64,000 nucleotides of DNA. Source: Pleurodeles waltl (lineage: Eukaryota > Chordata > Amphibia > Caudata > Salamandridae). Positions 23,313 through 34,620 of the stretch are shown here, one piece after another (position 1 is the first letter of the stretch; every line of letters starts with the position of its first letter). The position numbers and the translations under genes were made by a program. The DNA is taken from positions 1,308,773,324 to 1,308,837,323 of the forward strand of contig NC_090444.1 in assembly GCF_031143425.1 (NCBI RefSeq), read 5' to 3'. A model generated the notes under the pieces. The model was given only the letters and a program-made list of their open reading frames with translations. It did no database searches and was not told where the DNA came from.

Positions 23313-24800
23313 TTAGTTGCACATGGCCTGAGAGATACACTGCCATTGTATTGTAGATTTAAGGCACTCTCTAGATTCCCTTTCAGCCAACCTTTTCCCT
23401 GTGAGGATCATTTTTAGATCTTTCTTACTATATTGTAACACACTGACAGAATCCTCAATACTCATGTTCCCATCCACTACCTTTACAAGACTATCCACAT
23501 AAGCTAGCAATGGAATTCTCACTCTATACTCCACAGTTAGACAATCTGCTATCACTTCTTTAGTGAATTTAGTGCCAGCTTTACTCCAAATACAATGCCA
23601 CTGAGAGATGGGACTTATCTGCAATACGTCCTCTAAATAAGGGGCCGGCAGTTCTTTGTGGTGTATGTGAGAGGAGGTTCAAACGGGCATGCCAGTAATC
23701 TACATAAAAAGTGATTCTCCTGTATCTGTAAAAGAGTGCACCTTGTCGCGCCCCACAAAGAGGCCCCTGTAGGTAACACTAAATATACATTTACTTTTAT
23801 GTAAGGTCAAGAGTTCTCTGATAGGCGTATTGCCAATTTTAACTGCAAATCAAAACAGGGCTTCTAAGGATATTATGAATTTCTGCTTTCCTGATTGCGG
23901 ATGTGTTCCTCATTGTCCGCTACTACAGAAGTGAATCCCTAAATAAGTAAAACTTTATGTTTCAGCAAGTACTTCTCCTATATTATGTGAGTTTTGTTTT
24001 TAGACCTCACATTCCCACATATCATGGTAAATGTTTTCTTTAAGTTAATTTTCATGTCCCCATCCTCCATGTACAAAACAAAGCAGCCGATCAACAACCA
24101 ACATCCATTAGCGGTTCTAGATCAGAACGGCATGATCTGCATACAGGAGGTTGGGGGTTGGCCAACTTTGGGGGCATCCAACTTAATTTTCTGCAGGGAT
24201 TCATCCACCCTGTTAATATTTCATGAAAATAAGGGTGGGGCAAGGACGCAGCCTTGACAGAGCCCTCGTGTTACTTTGAAACATGGTGTAACTTCCCCCC
24301 TTAGCCCATACCGTACCCATGTAGTTAAGTGTCCATATATTTGTGACAGAAAGGTCACAATATCAATAGGGGCTCTCATCTTGGTCAATGACTACCACAA
24401 CTTAGAGTGATTTACTAGGTTGAAAGTGCTGCTCAAGTCAACAAAATATATTGGATATGATCCTCTTAGCCAAAGAGTATTTTCTTATGAATAAATGGAG
24501 ATTAACACATTGTTCCAAAGTGCCCATGTCCTTTCTAAACCCATATTGGGAATCTGTTAAGATCTGATTTTCTGTCACCCAAGATTTCAAACTCTCTAGT
24601 AGGGCTCTGCCCATTAGTTTAGCTGAAGAGTCCAGGAGGGATATTGGGCGGTAACTCTTTGTGTCCCCCGTCCCCTTTAAAAAATAAATAAATAAATCAG
24701 GATTATGATGCTACATGTCCAAGAGAAAGGCAGTTGACCTTTAGCTAACGCATTACACACCTGTGTCTGCATAGGAGCCCACAGGTTAATACTTGATTCA
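23313..24800 (-). pseudogene. LINE D reverse transcriptase and C-terminal region
   Basis: The minus strand near 24640-24480 reads 'SYRPISLLDSSAKLMGRALL' and then 'DSQYGFRKDMGTLEQ'. Near 24290-24240 it reads 'VTRGLCQGCVLAPPLFS' (motif B). The active-site loop near 24140 reads 'LLYADHAVLI', with YADD changed to YADH. Motif A is damaged by an in-frame stop. The frame 23624-23313 ('LLAYVDSLVKVVDG') is the post-RT part. It is inactive. Confidence 0.55.
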
Positions 24801-25289
24801 AATGTGTCTATCAGAACTCCATCACGGCCTGGTGCCTTCTTAGTAGCATACTTTTCTAAGGCAGAAGTGACCTCTTCTAAAGTATTGGATTTTAAGTATG
24901 ATGGCTCTACGTGGCATATTAGAACAGGGGAAGAATCCAGTGCTTGGTTATCTGGGTTAAAGATTCTGCCACAATGGCTTACCCAATCAGTCTGCTGTAC
25001 AAGAACCTCTACCCTGGGGGCTGATGAATCCTTTAGAAATGGCTGGTTGATAGTTCTCCAAAAGAGAGTGGCATCCCTTGTATCAGCTCCTGCTGTAAAT
25101 TAGCCCATGCTTTCTCCTGCAATTCTGCTTTTATTTTTCTTAGTGCCTGCTTATAGAGGAATCTCAAGGCTGAGATCACCTCTCCATTTTTAGGATGGAT
25201 CTGGAGGGCCTTCTTCAGGTTCTGATTTACTTGTGAGCAATCATAATCAAACAACCTGGTGGGTTTGCTGTTAGTCCTCCTCTTCCCAG

Positions 25290-25961
25290 CTACTGAACTG
25301 CTGTAAATATTTTGATAAAGGCTGCTATAATTTGGTAGGGAGAGGAATTGGGATCAGCACAGAGGGAGAACTTAGGGAAATTGTTATCGATAACCTTCTC
25401 TAACAGGGCAGTTCCATTAATATTTGTCCACCTAAGACTGACACCATTAGTGCCCTGGGTTTCAATGTGTTCAGCAAGTTGTGTCCCATTAATCCACTGC
25501 TTCGTAATATTAAGTACCATCAACAAAGAGTGTTGGCTACTAAAATGGCTTGGGTTGACCTTAAAGGATTCCACCAATCCCACTGCAATTTCAGAGATCA
25601 AAATATGACCAAAAGTAGAGCCATCATGGCTACCTTGAAAGGTGAAGATTATTGTTCCTTCACTGTCCTGAGTGTGGTTCATGAACTCTAGGTTATATTT
25701 AAAAATGAGTTCTTTTAGGGCCTCATCATAAGAATTATGTGAAAAGTGTGTTTGGTTACCCCCATGGATGTTTTTATACGCACAGATCTTACTACTGGGC
25801 TTTTCGCAGGTGTTAATATTAAAGTCCCTAACACATTTATATATACAATTGTTTTTGACACATGTCACAAAGAATTCCAGTTCTCTCCCTAGGTCATCAC
25901 TGACCTTATTACTCGTATTGTCAAAAACATTGTTATAAAAGGTTATCAGAATAAAATTCAA
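25290..25961 (-). pseudogene. LINE D endonuclease domain
   Basis: A 223-codon open stretch, one of the longest open frames in the window. It reads 'ILITFYNNVFDNTS', then 'KCVRDFNIN' (equivalent to the GDFN box), 'FMNHTQDSEGTIIFTFQGSH' (the region before the SxxDY box) and 'LVESFKVNPSHFSSQHSLL' (the SDH region, here SQH). The catalytic residues are altered (GDFN to RDFN, SDH to SQH), so the open frame does not mean an active enzyme. LINE E has the same 'INFYNNDFDG' wording. Confidence 0.55.
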
Positions 25962-26472
25962 TTTGTCCGTGGTCTAAAGATGTAATATCTGAAAATAGGG
26001 TAAACTGGAAAAGGACTTTTTTACCGTAAAAGGAGAAGTAGTGGATATTAATAAAGCTAAACCCCTCTTAGCTCATCCATAGTTGGAGGGAATAGCTGGG
26101 GTGCTAAAGGGCTTATACCCAATCTATGTGAAAATCCCCTATTTACCAGGTTTCCTGTAGGCAGATCAGTCAGGTTAACCCAATCCTTGTTCCCCAACTT
26201 GTTTTTAATGCCTTTAATATCCCATTTACTTTTGTACCCTCACTGTACAGGTTTGGGGACCCTGGCCTAACCACGGAGGTAAGATTGGGTTATATTTCTA
26301 TACGTCACAGCTTGCCCAACAGTATTCCCAGCTATTAAAGTTATGCTAATTTCCACTGTGGTCAGGTGAAACCTCCTGGCATTGAGTTTTTAAAGTCCTT
26401 GCGTTTCCCCAGGCAACTGTGGCTGCCCAGACAATCACAGTCATGAAGGAAGGTCAGAGGGGCGTAGCTGTT

Positions 26473-27458
26473 CTAAAGATTCACCTCCCCTGGTGCTGGG
26501 TGCGACCCACCTCCAGCCGAGGCTGGACACCTGGGTAACTGCCACTGGTATGATTTTGGGGCCTGAACCATGGGCCGAGGTCTATAGAAAAAACCCAATG
26601 GAAGGGCCCTAAGAAAAGATGAAAGACTGTTACCATCTCGGTGCCTGAGGGAAGCAAAGATTCTTTCCACCACAAGTGGGCTTTTAAAGTTTATAACAAC
26701 ACAGTCTCCTCCAAAGATTTCCCGTCTTTGCCTATCAAATGTACTTGTTAAACCATATTAATCCATCTTCCTAAGCAGGCCCTATTATACAATTGGACTC
26801 TAGCCAGTGTATAACCTTGTTCTTTAGTTGGATAAAGCTTTCCATTGAGCTAACCTTAAGGGGGGGGGGGGGAGACATTTCCCAAACACCACAACATAAG
26901 GGGTAGCTTTCAGTGGCAGATTTGGTATAACAACGTTTGTCGGGCAGGGGCGCATCATCCGCCTTATGAGATTGTCGGCTCGAGCATCTTCAGCCCGGCC
27001 TTTCGAGGTAACATGTAGCCAGTCACAACCCCTACTGATCACTCCAGCCCTGACAGTGTCCCCAGGGGCTGTTGTGGCTTCTAAGTCATGAGTGACCATA
27101 CACGCTCTTATGTTAGGGGCATGTGTGGTAAAATAGGAGGCTCATCATCCTGATCACTATATGGCTACGTAGTTCTTACCCCTACCGGGTCATAAACAGC
27201 ATTAGAGGAGAGAGATGGGGCCCGATTCTGGCCTTGTTCTCTCATAGTACATGCTGACTCATTGAGGTCTGGCAGTGTCAGTTTGATTCCTGAAAGAAGC
27301 GTACAGATTAGTTCCAATTTAGCATCCAAAGCACCAATCAGGTTATCATACAGTGAATCCATTAGGATTTCCAACTTGTCCTTCTTTCTGGGCACAGTGG
27401 TGTTAATCCTGGGGGACTGAGTGGTGTTAATCCTTGAGAGTTTAGATTTACTACCCAT
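26473..27458 (-). pseudogene. LINE D ORF1 (broken)
   Basis: The frame 27458-27165 begins 'MGSKSKLSRINTT' and has a basic N-terminus followed by a leucine-rich helical stretch ('ILMDSLYDNLIGALDAKLEL'). The frame 27099-26824 contains 'CDWLHVTSKGR' and 'LKATPYVVVFGK'. The latter sits where LINE A has 'CPYVIILK' and LINE E has 'CPYVLVL'. A run of G residues at about 26862-26872 breaks the frame downstream. Function as ORF1 is inferred from position. Confidence 0.45.
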
Positions 27459-28374
27459 CTCTACTCTCTTCTTCTTTCATACCGCTCTATGTCCTTTGTT
27501 TGCGACCACCAAATCTTTGGCCTCTAAAGGAATAGGAGCCTTGCGGGGTCTAGGTGACAAAGGGGGTTTTAATGTTGTAGAAACCTGTGAACTTGATAAG
27601 AGACTCTCCCTATCCCCAGCTGATGGGGGGGGGGGAGGCTCATCCCCAGGCACATTCTTAAAATCACAAGCCTGGGGAGTAAGAGTCTTCAGGGATGTTG
27701 AGATGGATGATGAGAGAGATAGACAGCGTTCAGCCAGCTTGATCTCTTTGCTGATAACTATGGCGCGTTGCTAAAATGCATCCATAGCAGAACTGGAATG
27801 AGGTATAGGTGCACCAACTGGTGGCTTTCATTACCCAATACTTCGAGACTCTTTGTAAAATGGATAGGAGGGGGGGGGCTCTACAGATCTGTGAGCCCCC
27901 AAATAGGTAGCCAGATTATCCCTTGTACCAACTTGGTGCCCCAGTAAATACCAAGCTAATAAGACAGGAATGGCTAAAAAACGCACTACGGTGCCCCCTG
28001 TTACTGAGTTAATACGGTCTCACCACTCTATAAATATCTCAACAGACCCAGGGGGCACAAATCCAATACCTGTTGACTAGTGTACTGTGTGGCTACTCAC
28101 ATATGCCTGAGGAGTTAGTTTCAAATTGAAGGAGGTAAAAAACTGGGCCACCTATTGGTGAGCGGATGCAGGCTGAATCACAAGACAAGCTCCAAGGAGG
28201 GTAGACACAAACCCTAAGGGCCTTCCTGGATCCAACAATGGGATATGGATCAATGCCTGGACCAAAACCAAGAGACAGGGCCCAGCCCAGCCTCTTCCAG
28301 ACGTGAGCAGGTACATCCTTGGTCAGGGCATGGCCTGAGCAAGGCCCGCACGCATCCCGAGATGCGGAAGATAG

Positions 28375-28620
28375 TAGGGTGCTTAAGAGCACATGAAGTG
28401 GGTAAAACACGAACACCGCCCCCTCCTCAGACAGCAAAGCAGTATGGGACACTGAGTCACCAAGAACATCCAAGCCTCCACCTGAACGTCCCATGCTGTA
28501 GGAGGTGGTATGGCGCTTAGGAGCGCGGGGAAATCAGGCACGCCCCCTTCTCAGGCAGCACAGCAGTATGAGACACCAAGCCCCCAAGAACAGCCAAGCC
28601 TCCTCCTGTACATCCCGATT
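28375..28620 (-). repeat. Two ~124-bp tandem units at the 5' end of LINE D
   Basis: Two related units share CAGTATG at 28440 and 28564, the block CACGCCCCCTTCTCAG/CACCGCCCCCTCCTCAG, and CAAGAACANCCAAGCCTCC. Period is about 124 bp. They lie upstream of ORF1 on the LINE's coding strand, where some LINEs carry promoter monomers; a promoter role here is inference. Confidence 0.5.
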
Positions 28621-28705
28621 GCTACAAAGACTGTTCCAAATGACCTGTTTTTACTTGATGGAATTTTGTTTGTGAGCCACATAATTCATACTGTCCCTTC
28701 TCTTA

Positions 28706-28766
28706 GCCTAAACACTTTTTCCCATAGACACAGAATGGGGAAAAACCTTTGCTACATCTGGCCCTA
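28706..28766. mobile_element. Partial Harbinger-type mini-MITE
   Basis: The block from TTTTTCCCATAGACACAG to CTACATCTGGCCC, followed by TAA, matches the right half of the complete 68-bp element at 57825-57892. The left terminal repeat is not recognisable. Confidence 0.5.
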
Positions 28767-28769
28767 AGC

Positions 28770-29272
28770 TCACAATCACACAGTCTTTCAGCTACTATGC
28801 CTTAGTATTTATCTTTTTCTTTATCTTTACCCTTGTCTTTCCCTTTATCTTTTTTCCCTTATTTTCTATTAAAATTTCTTTACCTTTTATAAAACCGTAT
28901 ATACAATGTTTTATTACTTCTTGTTATATACAATTGTACTTTTGTTCATATATTATTTTATTCTTCAAATAAAACCTATTAAACTCAAGAGGATAACAAC
29001 AGTAGTATTAACAAAACAATTATAAAGTACAATAAATATTAAAATATGATGATGAAATAAAACACAGTTTACAGTTTAGAGATATTAATCAAAACATAAG
29101 AATATCACTAATTATCTATGCTGAACATTAAGGAAATAAGTTGCATGGCTCTCAAGTGAGTTGTTGCTCTACCTCTCCTGATCCATCCCTTCCCCTCTCC
29201 ACCATGTCTCCTTAAAAACTAGACTTTTCTGGAACTTGTTTTTTGCATAATTAATAAAAGCTCAGATGAACT
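28770..29272. other. AT-rich interval, nothing recognised
   Basis: Pyrimidine-rich and then A/T-rich sequence with no terminal repeats and no frame of interest. It may be unmodified intron. Confidence 0.3.
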
Positions 29273-29280
29273 GGCTAGCC

Positions 29281-29444
29281 CAGGGTTCTGCAAAGTCGGT
29301 CCTGGAGAGCCGGGTCCATGCCAGATTTTTAGCATATCCACATTTAGAAACAAGATGTTTCAGAATTCTAAATTTTTCTAATTGTGGGTATGCTAAAAAT
29401 CTGGCATGGACCCGGCTCTCCAGGACCGACTTTGCAGAACCCTG
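29281..29444. mobile_element. hAT-type hairpin MITE
   Basis: A 164-bp element starts CAGGGTTCTGCAAAG and ends with its complement. It is flanked by GGCTAGCC at 29273-29280 and 29445-29452, an exact 8-bp duplication as made by hAT transposases. The two arms pair over about 65 bp with only about two mismatches, leaving a short AT-rich loop. No coding capacity. Confidence 0.85.
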
Positions 29445-29479
29445 GGCTAGCCCATACCCCTGTCTGATAATTTAATTCA

Positions 29480-30100
29480 CCTTCAGATGTGAGGCATAGT
29501 TCTTCAGAGTCTTCGGATACTAATCCTTATAAATTCCTGCACATTGTTTCCACACCATAGCTAGAAAAGCATCTTCCACAGTGGGGTCTTGGTTGCATAA
29601 CAAGAACAACATTGGTATAAAAGTGTTTCTTACTCCTATTCTTCTCAGCCAAGAGGCAATTCTTTCCCCAATCGCCTCATACTTGGGACCCATTAAAAGG
29701 GAAATGCTGTGTCCTTTCTGAATGGTTTAAGTGATAGGTACAGATTTCAGTCACTGCTAAGCTCCATCTCATCATTTTATTTTCTTCATCACAGATATCA
29801 AAATATATCTTGCATTGTAAACAATTGGTTTGTTGAGGTCTCAAAAATGTCTGCACACAGTGCAGATTGGTTATTATCTAAGGGACATATATCCTGCCAT
29901 TGGAGGACTTCCAAGCTTTTGCTCTCTGATAGGTGGATCTGCGGATGTATCAAAGTTTCCATAGTTAATGCATGAAGGACCTGCCTTAATTCAACATGAC
30001 CTTTTGATGGTTTATCCAATTTTAGATGATTAGCACAAATAATCCATATTGGCTGCTTACCATTTAACAGCATCTCTCTTGAACCCATTCTGCACTCTCT
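29480..30100 (-). pseudogene. Possible L1/Tx1-like LINE C-terminal fragment
   Basis: The frame 30088-29798 reads 'NGKQPIWIICANHLKLDKPS' and later 'ETSTNQLFTMQDIFDICDEE'. This resembles the C-terminal part of L1/Tx1 ORF2 ('P.W......', '.T..D.F......F..L'). No catalytic motif is present and the match is weak. It sits just 200 bp from the USP exon and in the same orientation, so a host-derived origin cannot be fully excluded. Confidence 0.3.
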
Positions 30101-30302
30101 TGAATTGATATATAAGTGACATCAGCTCCAACAGCAAGTTTTGAGAGAACACAAATCTAGATCTCTAGATTGACATATGATGGCAACGCATTAATGAAAC
30201 TGTTTGACACAGATTGATTAACCTAACATATGAAAGGGAAAAGACAGGACAGGAGGTAAAACTTCAACTAAAATACCCAAAGGTTTTTCAGAAACTACTT
30301 AC

Positions 30303-30394
30303 GTTTTCACATTCCTCACACATGATGGTGTTAGTCAATTCACCAACAAAGATGTGATCTATGAAGTTCATTTTCACACCCTCTTTTCCATAAG
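30303..30394 (-). CDS. USP45: Coding exon of a USP45/USP16-type ubiquitin hydrolase
   Basis: On the minus strand a pyrimidine-rich tract ending in TTATCATTTCAG precedes a 92-bp exon, which is followed by GTAAGT. The exon starts in phase 1 (the first codon is completed as Ala if the previous exon ends in G) and ends in phase 0. It encodes 31 residues: 'YGKEGVKMNFIDHIF', then 'VGELTNTIMCEECEN'. This is the USP-domain segment that leads into the zinc-finger fingers, with the first CxxC as CEEC. From memory it is closest to vertebrate USP45 (USP16 is the paralogue to exclude). The family removes ubiquitin using a Cys-His-Asp centre that lies in other exons. The usual FIDRIF has His for Arg. No other exon of the gene was found, as expected with introns of this size. 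Confidence 0.75.
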
Positions 30395-32224
30395 CTGAAA
30401 TGATAAAAGTAGTTTGAAACACGGTCACAAATAATCTGTAGATTAACTTACAAATTCTGTATAGACACAGCAACTGAACCCTTTCCAGGCATGGCGCTTT
30501 TATTTTACCATGAACAACATATGAACATGAGTTCACCAGAGTCCTGAAATCTCAAACTACAATAAAAATTATGATCATTTTCTTTGTATTATTTTTGAGT
30601 TAGAAATACCAATTGTTTTCAAGATTGCTAAATATCATGTTTTGTTTCTTTTCATAATTCTTATCTCATTACTGGTAATTTGTAGAGCTTTGTAAGAGGT
30701 TTGTAGGTTACAACACTGGAAAGATTTACAAAGACTTTCATCAATTCAATGTCAATAACAAGTGTCCTAACTGGGCTGCATTTAGAATATTTAAATGTGT
30801 GTGACATTACTGCTTCAAAAGTAGACGGACCAAAGCCAAACATGTTATCATCCACACTAATTTCAACCTCCAATTCCACACAGTTGGCCATACAAACCAT
30901 GGTCCGGGATTGGCTTATTTAGTTTATATGCTGGGTACTCTTGGTTGCATTATCAAAATGTGTAAATTGTCCAATCTTGTTAAAACTGGTGTGACGTTCC
31001 CCTCAGTTTAAGAGAGTGTAATCCTTTTGTGTCTCTGGCTACCCTTTTGGTGTGGGTGGTTTAATGGATACAAGTAGGGTGTTAAGCGAAATGTAGAAAG
31101 TGAATGCTAAATTGTCAGACTACTCTATATGAATGGGTTGAAGGCATGTATTGCAGACAGCCATTGAAAATCAGGTCAAAAACCTTTTCTTTGAGTGAGG
31201 GACTAGATGAGTGGTTTAAGATTATGAATGTGTGCAAGGTGTGCTACTGCGAAAGTTTGGGTTACCCCAGAAATAAACCAGAACGAATTAAGGAATAAAA
31301 ACTCTGCAGGCCAGAACCCTGATTATAACATGTACACATTAATGTGAGTGCCCGATTGAAGCAGGTACAATTTGGGCAGTCAAACATAAGAAATTAACTG
31401 AAAAGGTATTGCAATTGTTACATATCTTTAAACGAAAGAGCTAAATATGTTCTTTCAAGTTTAAGCAAAACAATATGAACTGACCTTTAAGAAGTTTAAT
31501 GGAAATGACTTGAGACATTTATAGCATGATTTGAAGCATACTTAACTGATGGCTAGGCCAAAACAAAGTCTTTGGATAGCTCTAGATCATATTTTGGTGA
31601 GAGCAGTTTTAAGAAACAAGCCAAAATGGATGATTAATTTGCAGTCCTGGTCTTCGCTGAAACATTTGTTTCAAGGCATGGAGGTTTGTACAGCAATGCC
31701 TCACTCAATTGCTCATTCCATTGGAATTTCATAAGAGTTTAATTTCAGAATTGGCATTAATTACAGTTTTGCTCTATCATGGTGGATACTCAACACCCTA
31801 AAGTTGGCAAGCTGCAAATTTAGAGGCGTTTCCAAAATCTGAGAAGGACTGGAAAAACGACGAGCCATCCAGACCAACCTCACATGAAACTCTGTTAATT
31901 GTGATAAAGTATGATCTTCATAATAAATACCACTTGTGCCGCTATTATTTTTAAAGGTATTTTAAGATTCCAGTTTATGGAAGACACTGGTTCGCCAGAA
32001 CAGAATTAGAGGAAATCTTGACAGATCGACTGTCCTTAGTGTCCACTGTGGCATGTTCAATACAGTAGCACTTCTGTAGTTTAGAGCAAATACCACAACT
32101 TGTCAATATTAACACTTTTGTTTCCAAAAAGGCTTACATTTTCTTTAGGATTTCACCCCAGCCTTCCCCATTTAATGTGTGTGTGTGGTCCTCACATTTA
32201 AGATGCTGAGTTGATAGTCATGCG
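30395..32224. other. Probable intron, nothing recognised
   Basis: Upstream intron of the USP exon on the minus strand. It holds no terminal repeats or transposon protein motifs that I can recognise. A 79-codon minus-strand open frame at 30661-30900 is unexplained. Confidence 0.3.
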
Positions 32225-34040
32225 TTAGTCATATACTGATTTCTGATGGATACTTCTAACCAAAGATTCCTCACCTTTAGGTCATCACTTTTGCATGCTG
32301 ATGTTCTCCAGAAGGCTAGCACCCTAAAATGCAATCTGACTAGAGCAGAGCTAGGACTCCTGTATGCGTTCCTCTTCTACCCAGAGTTCTGAGGAAAATC
32401 ACAAACGACTGGGTTAAAGTCATCCAAGTGGCTCTAGACTGGGCCAGGAGAGTGAGGTACCTAGAACTTCCTGGCATTGGCATCTGTCCTCCAATTCGCT
32501 TGCCCCCTTAGGAGGGCCTTCTGTTGCAAATGCATGGCAGGGTATTTCACCCAGGTCTGCACAATCCACACCTGGAGATTACGTGCTGGCAGTTGACTGT
32601 ATTTGATCTCCCCTCTCGAAGTATATGTAGTCACCTTGCTACCAGGTGTCCTTCATCAAGCCTGTTTATGGCGAACGCTGGAACAAGTCTGTGATTTGAT
32701 GCAGACCCCATAATAAAGACCACTGGCAGGCCAATTTGCCAGATGTAATGTTGTTTGTTTTGTCTTTGGCCCAGCAAGAACCTGCAGTGGGCATTGTTAA
32801 AGATTATCTGTCATCCCTTTCTGCCTTTTTGCATTTACCTGACCAGCCATCTTGTTCAAATCACTTGCTGTGATACAGCTTTCTTAAAGGCCTACATCAT
32901 ATGTTTCCTCCTAAACCCTTTGTGATACCAGAATGGGATCCTAATTTATTTCTCTACTTTTCTTCTGTGCATCACTTTTGCGCTTGACAGTATTTCTCAT
33001 TGTGATAACTTTAGATCTCCGCATTGGTGAGCTTCAGCGTCTTTCAGTCCAGCTGCCCTACACCATCATTTGTCATGACAAACTGGTGCCTAGGAACAGA
33101 GCAGCCTCCTGTACCAGGGACTGTAATGTCCATTCAATTTGGAAAGTTCATCACACTTCTGACGTTCTTTGCTCAACCTCAATTTTCCAAAGAGGAGAGA
33201 CTCCATGCTGAGTTTTTTCACGGATCGCACCAAATACCTCTTTGTGTGGTTCTCTGCGGCAAAGAAAGGAAAGACAGTGCAGAGAATAACTCTGTCCAGG
33301 TGGACAGTCCTCTGCAGTAAGATGTGCTATGCACTGGTCAAGAAGCAGCCTCTGATAGCCCATTCAACCACTGTCAAGGATGCTATCACTGTACTGGCAT
33401 GAACAGTGTTTTTCTTGGATACTTATCAGCCTGCAACATGGCGTTTCAGTGCACACATTCATGAAGCACTACAGCGGGATGGGAATTTTAGACATTTGGT
33501 CCAGCAGGGCTTTCTGGAATTAACCATCTCACAGACTATCCATCTGCAGAGGTACTGCTTTGGTAGTTAAGCTAAAAGTGAGGAACTCGCAGTTAGAGGT
33601 ATCCATCAGAAGAACAAATTACTTACCTTTATGGATGCTCTTTGAGTGTATACTCTACTTAACAGTAGATTCCTCACCATCCTCCCACCTCCTTATTCTA
33701 TGGAATGGCCTATTTTCCATTTGAAAAAGTTCAAAATCAGACATCTATACACTGGCACAATTAATTGATTTTTGTGCTCCCCGTCCAAGGGCGAGGGTAG
33801 TGTCAAGAAAGAAACAGACGTCAGTGTGCTTGGGTAGCACTTTTGGAGTGGAACGGAGTTTACATGGAGCCAAACGATTCCAGCCACTGGCACACAGAGG
33901 CTAGGCTGAAAAATCTTCTGCAACCAGACTGTCGCTTGGGGATATTCTAAAGGTGAGGAATCTGGGGTTAGATCACCAGCAAGAGCGCTAATGAGGGTAA
34001 ATAACTTGTTCAACAAGCATCTATACATTTGAGTCACAGG
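32225..34040 (+). mobile_element. DIRS-type retrotransposon, 3' part with terminal repeats
   Basis: The interval is bounded by related sequences in opposite orientation: 'CTGATGGATACTTCTAAC' near 32243, and 'GTTAGAGGTATCCATCAG' near 33592. Further blocks near 33660 and 33950 ('GGTGAGGAATCTGGGG') look like the internal complementary region of DIRS elements. A tyrosine recombinase fragment lies inside. RT and gag are missing, so it is a truncated copy. Confidence 0.55.
33180..33480 (+). pseudogene. DIRS tyrosine recombinase fragment
   Basis: The frame 33169-33402 reads 'FFTDRTKYLFVWFSAAKKGK', then 'ITLSRWTVLCSKMCYALVKK' and 'IAHSTTVKDA'. It is followed after a short break by 'YQPATWRFSAHIHEAL'. 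This is the catalytic half of a DIRS recombinase. The H-x-x-R box, normally HSTR, is HSTT here, so a catalytic arginine is lost. The tyrosine-bearing end follows the ATW block in the family but is not intact. The enzyme inserts circular cDNA by site-specific recombination rather than with a DDE integrase. Confidence 0.65.
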
Positions 34041-34617
34041 GTCTAATTAGAATCCTGAAACCCTTCAATAATGCTTTTAAAGAAAGTAGTTTGAACATGA
34101 ATTCACTGATTAGAAGTGTTTTTAAAGTACCAAGCCTTAAGAAAATCTTCCTATTAGTCTCCATTTAGTTTCAAACAACAATCATTATTTTTTATTTTAT
34201 TTGTGCATAACAAAACATCAAAATATGTATTTTCCCAAAGGGTCCTCCTCTAACATTTTCAACCGATAATACCTATTAATATTACAGGTCTTACAGTGTG
34301 GGCTGTACAAAGGGCCATGTCTGTATTAATTAGAGAGCTCAAACATACTTTACGCACCTAGTGGGAGCTCAATAGCCACACCAACCATAGCAGCACTTGT
34401 CACATTTCCTTGAACATCCTCTGCTTTTCTAATTCAAAAGACTGTGCCCCCATACACCTTTCAAGGTCCCAAAACCATTGCCACTGTGTCACCCCAAGCG
34501 TATGCTACAATTTGTGTAGCTACCACTACAGCAAGATCAAGAAGCATTTTCTGTAGTTTCTACATCCCCACAATCATTCTGGTTGATAGGTCTTTTAATG
34601 TGATTACAAATCTACAT
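34041..34617. other. Unassigned interval
   Basis: AT-rich and then mixed sequence without recognised features, between a DIRS end and the TTA that precedes the Harbinger left end. Confidence 0.25.
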
Positions 34618-34620
34618 TTA

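Larger units (their letters stand above)
22600..28640 (-). mobile_element. LINE D: near full-length LINE, inactive
   Basis: The minus strand carries, in order, repeated 5' units (28620-28375), ORF1 (about 27460-26470), endonuclease (25961-25290), a pre-RT linker (25254-25033), RT (about 24800-23900), a C-terminal region (23624-22992) and a tail with AATAAAGATTTG at the 3' end near 22600. Length is about 6 kb. Stops and frameshifts are present throughout. The RT wording (QGCVLAPPLF, QYGFRKDMGT) groups it with LINEs A, E and F. Its 3' end abuts the L1-like LINE on the opposite strand. Confidence 0.7.

Noticed and set aside
26862..26872. G-run interrupting LINE D ORF1
   Set aside because: Simple homopolymer expansion; not a programmed frameshift since the whole copy is decayed.
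30661..30900. 79-codon minus-strand frame upstream of the USP exon, considered as a neighbouring exon
   Set aside because: No similarity to USP45/USP16, and the segment that should precede the 92-bp exon is not there. Left as unexplained.
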